Source: Armatimonadota bacterium
GTDB taxonomy: Bacteria; Sysuimicrobiota; Sysuimicrobiia; Sysuimicrobiales; JACQTN01
DNA: 11,631 bases
Direction of reading: 5' to 3'
Assembly: GCA_016210785.1 (NCBI GenBank)
Contig: JACQTN010000372.1
Location: 1-11,631 of the forward strand
In this document: positions 1-5,539 of the stretch, piece after piece
Position numbering within the stretch: the stretch's first letter is position 1
How the letters are laid out: each line of letters starts with the position of its first letter
Notes under the pieces: generated by a model
What the model saw: only the letters and a program-made list of their open reading frames with translations
What the model was told of the DNA's origin: nothing
Database searches by the model: none
Translations under genes and position numbers: made by a program

Positions 1-90
1 ATCGAAGATTGCCTCCAGGCACCAGAAGCACCCGCCGCCCAGCGTGGCCACCTCCGTCGGGTTCGCCTTCGATGGCTGTTCGTGGTCCAT
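1..90 (-). CDS. msrA: Peptide methionine sulfoxide reductase MsrA, N-terminal fragment
   Basis: The first 30 codons of a gene running off the left edge, read on the minus strand from ATG at 90-88. Residues 18-25 read GGGCFWCL, the hallmark active-site motif of MsrA, with the catalytic Cys at residue 21 and the expected Glu-Ala following. MsrA reduces the S-epimer of methionine sulfoxide in oxidised proteins, using thioredoxin. The ATG is 12 nt from the AGGAG, which is far; an in-frame TTG at 96-94 sits 6 nt from it and may be the true start, adding two residues. The gene diverges from the repeated element and HD-GYP gene. The rest, including any resolving cysteines or an MsrB fusion, lies outside the window. 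Confidence 0.85.
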   Translation of the reverse strand, partial: MDHEQPSKANPTEVATLGGGCFWCLEAIFD

Positions 91-130
91 TCCCAATCGT
101 CACTCCTTTCTGGAAAACGCCTGAGCTAGC

Positions 131-612
131 GCGCAAGGTTGGCTGGAGTGACTTTGCGCCACTCCAGCCTCCACCTTATGTCCGGCCGGGGGAGGCCCTT
201 CGCCGGCACGTGTTACGCTCTTCCGGAGCGCGCCGTGTTACCGCGCTTGCCGGCACGTTCGACGTACCTGCAAGCGCGCTTCACTCTACCGCGCTCACCG
301 ACATCGCGGTGCCCACGGCGCCCACGAACGGCACGTTCGACTCGGTGCAAGGTGTTCCGTTCTGCCGCGCGGCACGTTCAACGCGTGTGCAAGATGCGCC
401 GTTCTACCGCGCTCACCGGCACGTTCAACGTGCCTGCAAGGTGCGCAATTCTACCGCGCTCGCCGGACTTACGGCGCCCACGGCGCACCGACTTCGCGGC
501 GCACCCGCGACGGTGGGGTACCCTACATGCGGGTGATGCTCAGACTCGGCAGAGCCGGTCCTGCGCATGAGCAAGCTTCATTTCCGACACGGTCTCCTGA
601 CGCCCGCCATAA
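131..612 (+). repeat. Long repeated structured element, copy 1 (expanded), upstream of HD-GYP gene
   Basis: No convincing gene lies between 91 and 757. This stretch shares many blocks, in the same order, with 1963-2288: a CAAGGTT lead-in; a strong hairpin (GGCTGGAGTG at 141-150 pairing with CACTCCAGCC at 160-169); a CCTCC/GGAGG pairing (168-172 with 191-195); the block GGAGGCCCTTCGCCGGCACG; a CACCCGC...GCGGGTG pairing at about 502-535; and a closing CCTGCGCATGA...AAGCTT...ATTTCC block at about 560-583. Copy 1 is longer because its middle holds degenerate 47-nt tandem units. Open frames through it have the odd, repetitive composition of non-coding DNA. Each copy ends roughly 150-170 nt before a plus-strand start codon, so it could be a 5' leader, a separate ncRNA, or a mobile repeat. 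I do not recognise the family. Boundaries and orientation are approximate. Confidence 0.7.
205..500 (+). repeat. Degenerate ~47-bp tandem repeats inside element copy 1
   Basis: Units begin with GGCACGTT or a variant at 205, 252, 330, 371, 418 and 465. Three of the steps are exactly 47 nt; one is 41, and one is 78 because a diverged partial unit is inserted near 300. Each unit carries a TACCGCGCTCACCGG-like block (239, 287, 405, 452). Several units contain a small inverted repeat, clearest at 418-434 where GGCACGTT and AACGTGCC flank a single C. The second element copy has just one such unit (block at about 2073), so this is local expansion. Units are imperfect and contiguous, unlike CRISPR. 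Confidence 0.65.
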
Positions 613-757
613 CCTGGGTACGCCCGGGTCTCCCTGCACTCGTAACGACGGATCACCCGCACATCTTCCCGGATGGCCGTTCATCCCCGGAACAGGTGTT
701 CGCCGCCGGTTCAGGAAGTCATCTGGCCCGCCGATTACCCCCACGGGAGGACGTGTC

Positions 758-1963
758 ATGCGAAGGATGCCTGTCGACGCCCTGTCGCCGGGACTGGTCG
801 TCGCCAAGACCATTTACGGCGAGCGGGGCGACGTGCTCTTGCGAAAGGGGACCGCCATCACCGGCGGGGTGATTGCCGCCCTGACGCGTCGGGAGTTCAG
901 GGCCATCTACGTGCGCGACGGCCTAGCCGACGACATCGAGCCCCCGGACATCGTCGCCGAGCACATCCGCGCCAATGTCACGAAGCACGTCCATGATGCC
1001 TTCGCGGTCATCCACGCGGCGGCGCGGTCCCTGGCCCGGGAGGGCTCGAAGGAAAAGTCCTCGCCCGTGCCTTCACTCGCCTCGCCGGCGCTGCAGGTGC
1101 TGCAAAGCCTCTATCAGGACATCGAGAACATCATCGACGAGGTCCTGGAAGTGGACACCCTGGATGGTCTCGTCTCGCTGAAGAGCCACGACACCTACAC
1201 GTTCTGCCATTCCGTGGACGTCACCATCGCCGCTCTGGCTCTGGGCAAGCGGCTCGCGCTGCCCCGCGACACCCTCCGGCAGCTGGCCCTGGGATGCCTG
1301 CTCCACGACATCGGCAAGGTGTTCGTGGATCCGGCGATTCTCCGGAAGCCGGCCGCCCTCACCCCGGAGGAGTGGGCGGTCATCCATCGCCATCCACAAT
1401 GGAGCTATGAGACCATCTCCCAGATGCCGTTCCCGGAGATCTTGCCCAGGCACGTGGGCTGGCAGCACCATGAGCGGCAGGACGGGAGCGGCTACCCGCG
1501 GGGACTGCGGGGTTTCAACCGGATCGCCCGGACCGCGCAGGAGCGCTTCGACCCCGACGGGATCCTGCTGGTCACCGAGATCACCCAGGTGGCCGACGTC
1601 TACTCCGCTCTGGCCTCCGACCGGCCGCATCGGCCGGCGCTGCCAACCGAGATGGTGGTGACCACCCTCCGGCAGATGGCCGGGGCGCACCTCAACACGG
1701 AGATGCTCGACCTGTTCCTTTCCCTCGTCCCGGTCTACGGGGTGGGAACCAGCATCCTGGTCACGGAGGGGCGGCTCCGCGGCTTCCAGGGCCTCGTGAC
1801 GGCGAACGCCCCGGCGCATCCCGACCGCCCGGTGATCCGTCTGCTGTTTGATCCGCAGGGAAAGCGGATCGAGCCTCTCGAAGTCAACCTCCACAAGGAG
1901 CAGGGACTCCAGATCGCCTCCACGCCGGATCTTCCACACCGGGCACCAGCCCTGCGCGCCTAG
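758..1963 (+). CDS. HD-GYP domain phosphodiesterase, predicted c-di-GMP
   Basis: A 401-residue protein. The start at 758 follows GGGAGG by 7 nt and matches where the conserved N-terminal domain begins; the frame is open further upstream but runs through the repeat element. Residues 1-55 form the small domain common in this family (MPVDALSPGLVVAKTIYG, then LLRKGTAIT and AIYVRDG). The HD-GYP domain spans about 135-325: HSVDV at 151-155, HDIGK with the HD pair H183-D184, HHE at 237-239, and D242-GSGYP to 247. Residues 325-390 are a typical C-terminal extension. HD-GYP enzymes hydrolyse cyclic di-GMP, or sometimes other cyclic dinucleotides, in the cytoplasm. No receiver or membrane segment is present, so the input signal is unknown. 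Relative to the usual spacing there are about 12 extra residues between GYP (247) and DVYSAL (280-285). It stands alone between the two repeat copies. Confidence 0.9.
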   Translation: MRRMPVDALSPGLVVAKTIYGERGDVLLRKGTAITGGVIAALTRREFRAIYVRDGLADDIEPPDIVAEHIRANVTKHVHDAFAVIHAAARSLAREGSKEKSSPVPSLASPALQVLQSLYQDIENIIDEVLEVDTLDGLVSLKSHDTYTFCHSVDVTIAALALGKRLALPRDTLRQLALGCLLHDIGKVFVDPAILRKPAALTPEEWAVIHRHPQWSYETISQMPFPEILPRHVGWQHHERQDGSGYPRGLRGFNRIARTAQERFDPDGILLVTEITQVADVYSALASDRPHRPALPTEMVVTTLRQMAGAHLNTEMLDLFLSLVPVYGVGTSILVTEGRLRGFQGLVTANAPAHPDRPVIRLLFDPQGKRIEPLEVNLHKEQGLQIASTPDLPHRAPALRA

Positions 1964-2288
1964 CCGGCAAGGTTGGGTGAAGTGGCTTTACGCCACTTCA
2001 CCCTCCACCAAGTGTCCGACCGGGGGAGGCCCTTCGCCGGCACGTGCAACGTTCTTCGGGGGCGTGGCATCCTACCGCGCTCACCGGGCTCACGGCGCCC
2101 CCACGCCCCCACCCGCGACGGTGGGGTATCCGACACACGGGTGATGCTCGGCCTCGGTGGCGCGAGTCCAATCCTGCGTGGTTCAACTGGCAGCGCCGGT
2201 ACCGACACATCGTGGGAAGCCGGGCCTGCGCATGAACGAAGCTTGGATTTCCAAGACGCGTTCCTAGCGTACGGTCTCGGGGCCCGCG
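1963..2288 (+). repeat. Long repeated structured element, copy 2 (compact)
   Basis: Directly repeated relative to 131-612 and beginning at the stop codon of the HD-GYP gene. Its lead hairpin is a perfect 12-bp stem (GGGTGAAGTGGC at 1975-1986 with GCCACTTCACCC at 1992-2003, loop TTTAC). Compared with copy 1, stem pair 3 is G-C instead of C-G and pair 6 is A-T instead of G-C, so both sides changed together. The order after it matches copy 1: CCTCC/GGAGG, CCCTTCGCCGGCACGTG, one TACCGCGCTCACCGG unit, ACCCGCGACGGTGGGGTA, CGGGTGATGCTC, then CCTGCGCATGA...AAGCTT...ATTTCC. It carries about 60 extra nt between GATGCTC and the closing block that copy 1 lacks. No U-tract follows the hairpin, so a simple terminator for the upstream gene is not the best reading. 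Confidence 0.7.
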
Positions 2289-2460
2289 TTGCCGGGGCAC
2301 GGCCCCGGTCGTGCTCCGTCCGGGCCAGATGTTGAGGATCTACCCTGGCCCGCGCGGTCGTCATCGGCAAGGCCTTCCCGCGGCGCGAGGAGGAACCCCC
2401 CCGCGATGCGAAGAGATTAAGGGGTGACCCGCCTGGGTCTGGCGGAATTCCCAGGAGCCG
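2289..2460 (+). promoter_or_regulatory. Leader with three hairpins before the basic-tail gene
   Basis: Non-coding stretch between element copy 2 and the next start codon. Three inverted repeats are visible: CCGGGG (2292-2297) with CCCCGG (2303-2308); GGGCCAG (2322-2328) with CTGGCCC (2345-2351) around a 16-nt loop; and CCGCC (2429-2433) with GGCGG (2441-2445) just upstream of the ribosome binding site. The last could modulate translation. No known riboswitch consensus was recognised, and folding is not confirmed. Confidence 0.3.
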
Positions 2461-3009
2461 ATGGAGGAGATAGCCGTGGCGCACAGGCCTTTTGAGGTTG
2501 TTGCGGAATGCACGATGCCGGGACTGCCCACTACCGCCGAGGTCGACCAGATCGGCAGACAGCTCGAGGCGGGGCGGCCGCGTCGACCCGCCGTTGTGCG
2601 GATCACGCTCCAGGCGCCGCCGGTTGCCAGGCACGGCGTGTACGTCCTGGAAGCCCGGTTCGCCGTGTGGTCGGAGGACGCCGACCGAGCCATCGAGACG
2701 ATACAGGCGTTCCTGCGGGACACCGGCGTCGCGTGTCGGAGTGTGTATCTCTCCGGCCGCGCGCTCACAGAGACTCAGGTCCCGGCACCCGGGAGCACGG
2801 CTTCGACACCCCGGACGCCCGCGGCTGTCACACCGGCGCCTCGAGCGTCCGCCCCCGCGAAACAATCCCGCCCATCCCGCTCCCCGCGGGCAGCGAAGTC
2901 ACCCAGGAAGAGCGCGGGGAAACGGGCGCCGCAGGCGAGGAAGCCTGCGCCCCGCACCGGTAGACAGAAACCGCGCGCTCCGAGGCAGAAGGCAGGCCGC
3001 CGGCGGTAA
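2461..3009 (+). CDS. Uncharacterised protein with histone-like Lys/Arg/Pro/Ala-rich tail
   Basis: A 182-residue protein of unknown function. Residues 1 to about 105 look like a compact alpha/beta domain (strand-like VVRITLQ at 45-51 and YVLEARFAVW at 61-70, helix-like ADRAIETIQAFLRD at 74-87). Residues 106-182 are low-complexity, rich in Ala, Pro, Lys, Arg and Ser, and strongly basic, resembling the tails of bacterial H1-like or other nucleic-acid-binding proteins. There is no signal peptide or membrane segment. The tail implies binding to DNA or RNA, but this is inference from composition only. The start is uncertain: ATG 2461 has AGGAG only 3 nt away, whereas an in-frame GTG at 2476 has GGAGGAG at 6 nt and may be preferred. 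It is convergent with the toxin gene downstream. Confidence 0.65.
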   Translation: MEEIAVAHRPFEVVAECTMPGLPTTAEVDQIGRQLEAGRPRRPAVVRITLQAPPVARHGVYVLEARFAVWSEDADRAIETIQAFLRDTGVACRSVYLSGRALTETQVPAPGSTASTPRTPAAVTPAPRASAPAKQSRPSRSPRAAKSPRKSAGKRAPQARKPAPRTGRQKPRAPRQKAGRRR

Positions 3010-3073
3010 GCGACCAAGAGGTGCCGGTCAAGGGATCAGACCAGGCGAGTGATTGCCTGCTACACCTTCTTCG

Positions 3074-3503
3074 TCAATCTGTCTTGAGCCCTTCCAACTC
3101 CTGCAGGAATTCGGCAGGAAATCGGATCTTGAGACCCCGGTACCCATCCAGTGTTCGCAAGTCCTTGTCGCCGGTGACCACGTAGTCGGCCCGAACTGTA
3201 AGAGCTGCTTCCAAGAATTTGTCGTCGTCGGGGTCCCGCGACCGCCCGCGCCGTTATTGTCGGGGAGACCCGTCTCACTCGCCGAAGCGTTGACAAAAGC
3301 CGCTCGGCTTCAACGTTCCGAATGGCCTTTGCTTGAAGCAGGTCTATCCGCGCGAGCACTTCGGTGACTTCCTGAAGAATTGCTGGCGATGTAAAGAGCG
3401 TGTACAGTCGGCGAGACTGGATCAGGCGGGCGTTAACGCCACCAGGACTAATGAGGGCACGGACAAAGACGTTCGTGTCAAAGATGACTCTAGGCTTTGG
3501 CAC
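3074..3503 (-). pseudogene. PIN-domain toxin (VapC-like), frameshifted
   Basis: Member of the PIN-domain toxin group, ribonucleases that typically cleave RNA and are paired with an antitoxin. It starts with GTG at 3503. The first frame carries FDTN with acidic D9, then SPAILQEV with E45, and is normal to about residue 85. The second half continues in another frame: RDPDDDKFLEAALTVRADYV, then TGDKDL, ending in a TGA at 3074-3076. Removing one base near 3239 (a C on the plus strand) joins the halves into about 142 residues, the usual length. Without that, the first frame runs on as unrelated sequence to 3060. Both halves keep their acidic residues, so the lesion is recent or an assembly error. 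Its start overlaps the antitoxin stop by 14 nt. GC content is visibly lower than in neighbouring genes, suggesting transfer. Confidence 0.8.
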
Positions 3504-3744
3504 GCTTTCTCGCTCGGACCGCTTTCACCGCCCGGGCGACCCGACGGTCGATCTCCTCCTCTGGCACGTCCGCAAGCTCGTCACGCACGGGCGCGAAGAG
3601 ATCATACAGCTCCTTGAGCCACTCGTTCGTCTCGTCTGCCGCTTCGACCGTGACCTCCACCTCCTCGCCTTCGGTAAGGTCGACTGGTTCGAGCGGCTCA
3701 ATGTGCCCACCTTTAACCTTTGCTCTGAAGGTCTTCGTCAACAT
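3490..3744 (-). CDS. Antitoxin, AF2212/DUF104-like
   Basis: An 84-residue protein starting at ATG 3744-3742, preceded by GAGGTG at good spacing; a GTG at 3750 would add two residues. The N-terminus has the family pattern: a KTFRAKVKGGHIEPLEP strand pair, then VDLTEGEEVEVTVE. This is the small beta-barrel DNA-binding or dimerisation part of AF2212-like antitoxins. Residues 40-84 are charged and helical, ending in RARKRAKA, and would wrap and inhibit the toxin. The stop codon overlaps the toxin start, the standard coupling for such pairs. It sits about 45 nt downstream of tRNA-Gln on the same strand and may be partly transcribed from there. It appears intact while the toxin reads as broken. Confidence 0.8.
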   Translation of the reverse strand: MLTKTFRAKVKGGHIEPLEPVDLTEGEEVEVTVEAADETNEWLKELYDLFAPVRDELADVPEEEIDRRVARAVKAVRARKRAKA

Positions 3745-3789
3745 GCTCACCTCAACTGTGCCCCGGCACTATGGATGACCTTCGAACGC

Positions 3790-3863
3790 TGGCTGCGGGG
3801 CCAGGACTCGAACCTGGACGCCGGGATCCAAAGTCCCGTGGCCTGCCATTAGCCGACCCCGCA
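3790..3863 (-). tRNA. tRNA-Gln (anticodon UUG), CCA encoded
   Basis: Read on the minus strand it forms a full cloverleaf. The acceptor stem is TGCGGGG (5' end at 3863) with CCCCGCA; the discriminator is G and the encoded CCA ends at 3790. The anticodon stem CGGGA/TCCCG encloses the loop CTTTGGA, so the anticodon is TTG, reading CAA (and CAG by wobble) as glutamine. The T arm is CCAGG-TTCGAGT-CCTGG. The length is 74 nt including CCA. It stands alone, with its own probable promoter, upstream of the antitoxin-toxin pair. Confidence 0.95.
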
Positions 3864-3879
3864 GCGCGCTGACACCACT

Positions 3880-3908
3880 ACTCTAGGAGATTCTGCGGAA
3901 TTCCGCAA
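3880..3908 (-). promoter_or_regulatory. Probable promoter of tRNA-Gln overlapped by a palindrome
   Basis: On the minus strand, TTGCGG (3903-3908) and TAGAGT (3880-3885) are separated by 17 nt, a fair match to a housekeeping promoter, with the expected start about 10 nt before the tRNA. A perfect 14-bp palindrome, TGCGGAATTCCGCA (3894-3907), covers most of the -35 box and part of the spacer. It could be an operator or chance. Confidence 0.4.
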
Positions 3909-3947
3909 TCCGCGACCGGGCACTCTCGGAGCGAGGGTCCAGGCCCC

Positions 3948-3976
3948 CCGGCCGCGCGCGACCGGAGCGCGGCCGG
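3948..3976 (-). terminator. Terminator-like hairpin after ridA
   Basis: Begins 5 nt past the ridA stop. CCGGCCGCGC (3948-3957) and GCGCGGCCGG (3967-3976) form a perfect 10-bp, all-GC stem with a 9-nt loop. No T-run follows in the direction of transcription, so this is either a U-less terminator or an mRNA 3' end stabiliser. Confidence 0.45.
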
Positions 3977-3981
3977 CGCCG

Positions 3982-4359
3982 TTACGCCAGCGCGATCACC
4001 GCGATCTCCACCAGCGCGTCGCGTGGCAGCTTCGCCACCTGGATCGTCGTCCGCGCCGGCGGCGCCTCACGGAAGAACCCGGTGTACACCTCGTTCATCT
4101 TGCCGAAGTCGTTGAGGTCTTTGAGATAGACGGTGGAGTTGACCACCTTGTCCATGGAGGAGCCAGCCGCCTCCAGGATGGTCTTGATGCTCTCCAGCAC
4201 GCGCCGGGTCTGCACCTTGCAGTCCCCCAGCACCATCTGTCCCGTGCCGGGATCGAGCGGGATCTGCCCCGCGACGAAGACAAACCCTCCGGCCTTGATC
4301 GCCTGGGAGTAGGGCCCGATCGCCGCAGGCGCGTCGTCGGTGCGCACGGTTTCGCGCAT
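3982..4359 (-). CDS. ridA: RidA, enamine/imine deaminase
   Basis: A 125-residue cytosolic trimer-forming protein, the normal length for RidA. It hydrolyses reactive 2-aminoacrylate and related enamines released by PLP enzymes to 2-keto acids plus ammonia. Signatures: IGPYSQA (14-20), GQIPLDP (31-37), the carboxylate-binding Arg103 in ARTTIQV, and Glu118 in the closing [10 protein letters not shown]. Two ATGs are possible. The one at 4359 is 6 nt from GGAGGG and is preferred; the one at 4365 abuts it. It lies downstream of the sigma/anti-sigma operon but behind a 180-nt gap with its own likely promoter. Nearby CysM forms an aminoacrylate intermediate, so RidA could protect against its leakage. 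That link is inference, since RidA is widely distributed. Confidence 0.92.
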   Translation of the reverse strand: MRETVRTDDAPAAIGPYSQAIKAGGFVFVAGQIPLDPGTGQMVLGDCKVQTRRVLESIKTILEAAGSSMDKVVNSTVYLKDLNDFGKMNEVYTGFFREAPPARTTIQVAKLPRDALVEIAVIALA

Positions 4360-4428
4360 AGTCATCCCTCCATGAGGCCGCGAGTGCGTGGATAAATTCC
4401 CCGGGCGGTGCCGGGAATCCCGCCCGCT

Positions 4429-4437
4429 ATCATACCA
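4429..4437 (-). promoter_or_regulatory. Extended -10 promoter candidate for ridA
   Basis: On the minus strand the sequence TGGTATGAT is a TGn-extended -10 element about 70 nt before the ridA start. No good -35 box is visible at 17 nt. The predicted leader contains a GGGCGG/CCGCCC hairpin (4403-4408 with 4420-4425). The 180-nt gap to the anti-sigma stop shows no other gene. Confidence 0.4.
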
Positions 4438-4539
4438 CATCGCTTTTGAAGGAGGCGCGGTGAGAGCAGACGGGAAGGAACAGACGGACAGCAGCAGGCC
4501 TGGCGGGGCAGCCGGCGCAGGCGGCGGGAGGCGGCTGGC

Positions 4540-4776
4540 CTAGCGGGCCTCCTCGGGATTCTGATCGAGCAGGCGCGCCAGCCGCTCGCGCAGCGTGGTG
4601 GGTGCCTTCTCCTGCGCGGAGGTCCGGATTGCTTCCCGCAGGCGCCGCTCGAACTCCGCGTGGGGACCGCAGTGCAGACACTCCCGCACGTGCGCCTCGA
4701 TCTCCCGGGCCGTCGCCTCATCCAGTTCTCGGTCGAGGTAGGCCCACAGCCGCTGGATGACCTGCTCGCATTCCAT
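4540..4776 (-). CDS. Zinc-binding anti-sigma factor, RshA/RsrA-like
   Basis: A 78-residue ZAS-family anti-sigma factor. It has the signature H29-x3-C33-x2-C36 (AHVRECLHC) and an N-terminal C3, which aligns with the fourth zinc ligand of RsrA. In RsrA/RshA, the reduced zinc form holds the cognate sigma factor inactive, and disulfide stress oxidises the cysteines, ejects zinc and frees sigma. There is no membrane segment, so sensing would be cytoplasmic. Its ATG lies 3 nt past the sigma stop, so the two are translationally coupled. The C-terminus (about 55-78) is charged and lacks further cysteines. The extra redox-partner cysteine of RsrA (C11) has no clear match here, so C3, C33 and C36 would be the only thiols. 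Confidence 0.85.
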   Translation of the reverse strand: MECEQVIQRLWAYLDRELDEATAREIEAHVRECLHCGPHAEFERRLREAIRTSAQEKAPTTLRERLARLLDQNPEEAR

Positions 4777-4779
4777 GAC

Positions 4780-5412
4780 TCAGTTCCCCGTCTCCTTGAT
4801 ATGATAGCGCGTCCTGGCATAGTCCCACAAGCGCTTCTGGAGCAGGTGCCGCCCGCGGGAGAGGCGTGACATCACGGTACCGATGGGAACGTTGAGCGTG
4901 TCCGCGATCTCCTTGTAGGCAAACCCTTCGATGTCGGCCAGGATCACCGGCGCCCGGTACTGGGGCGGCAGGCTCTCCAGCGCCTGCTTGACCTCCGTGT
5001 CCATCATCTGGTCCAGCAGTGCCTCCGGATTGCCCGCGCCGGCCAGCTCGGTGCTCTCCAGGACCTTGTCGTAGAGGTAGAAGTCGCCCACGTCTTCCTG
5101 GTCCACCACTTCCGGCTCCCGGCTGTCCTTCCGGTACGCGTCGATGTGCGCGTTCATCAGGATGCGGAAGAGCCACGCCCGGAAGTTGGTCCCCTCCTTG
5201 TAGGTGTGGAAGGAGCGCCACGCCTTGAGGAAGGTTTCCTGGACCAGGTCTTCCGCGTCGGCGCGGTGCCGCGTCAGCCGCAGCGCACCGCCGTAAAGCG
5301 CGTCCAGATACTCGCCGGCCAGCGCCTCAAACCGCTGCCGGTCAACCGGGGCACCGGCCTCCTTGCCGGAGTCCCCCGGCTGGGCCGATGGCTGCGTCTC
5401 AGGGTTGCTCAT
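4780..5412 (-). CDS. ECF sigma factor, SigH/SigR type (ECF12-like)
   Basis: A 210-residue group IV sigma factor from ATG 5412 (GGAG 8 nt upstream). An upstream ATG at 5460 would add 16 unconserved residues. Region 2 (about 34-98) holds [20 protein letters not shown] and [20 protein letters not shown]; region 4 (about 140-195) holds [20 protein letters not shown] and the recognition helix around [12 protein letters not shown]. These match mycobacterial SigH and streptomycete SigR closely as I remember them. Such factors bind GGGAAY/GTT promoters and drive thioredoxin, thiol-repair and sulfur genes. The gene is followed by its anti-sigma factor and preceded by a promoter of that type, indicating autoregulation. 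Confidence 0.92.
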   Translation of the reverse strand: MSNPETQPSAQPGDSGKEAGAPVDRQRFEALAGEYLDALYGGALRLTRHRADAEDLVQETFLKAWRSFHTYKEGTNFRAWLFRILMNAHIDAYRKDSREPEVVDQEDVGDFYLYDKVLESTELAGAGNPEALLDQMMDTEVKQALESLPPQYRAPVILADIEGFAYKEIADTLNVPIGTVMSRLSRGRHLLQKRLWDYARTRYHIKETGN

Positions 5413-5490
5413 AGGCCAGACTCCAGATTCGGGCCTCCCGGCACGGATGAGAAAGGACATCCGTCTCTCACGGAGGCGTTCTGACGACTA

Positions 5491-5518
5491 AACGATCAGC
5501 GGCCCGCCCTTTATTCCC
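5491..5518 (-). promoter_or_regulatory. SigH/SigR-type autoregulatory promoter of the sigma operon
   Basis: On the minus strand: GGGAATA (5512-5518), a 17-nt spacer, then CGTT (5491-5494). This fits the SigH consensus gGGAAYA-N16/17-cGTT, as I recall it, at every defined base. Transcription would begin near 5482, just upstream of either candidate start codon. The promoter lies immediately after the stop codon of the CDF gene. Confidence 0.7.
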
Positions 5519-5539
5519 GGGGCCCCTATTCCCGGGGCC
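5512..5539 (-). repeat. 13-bp tandem duplication of the -35 region
   Basis: The plus-strand sequence TATTCCCGGGGCC occurs at 5512-5524 and again at 5527-5539, two bases apart. The inner copy supplies the -35 box of the sigma promoter. The outer copy encodes the last codons and TAG stop of the CDF gene and has no matching -10 at 17 nt. Confidence 0.85.

Noticed and set aside
205..500. CRISPR array
   Set aside because: Units are contiguous and imperfect, with no constant repeat separated by unique spacers, and no cas gene is in the window.
9..813. Protein-coding frames across the repeated element
   Set aside because: Their translations follow the DNA repeats, lack recognisable domains or ribosome binding sites, and overlap each other in several frames.
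1073..1939. Long open frame antisense to the HD-GYP gene, and similar long frames opposite the CDF, cysM and kinase genes
   Set aside because: These are high-GC shadow frames; the opposite strand carries complete catalytic motifs, while these translate to biased, motif-free sequence.
3010..3789. Integrated element with an att duplication of the tRNA-Gln 3' end
   Set aside because: No repeat of the tRNA 3' segment was seen beyond the toxin gene, and no integrase is present.
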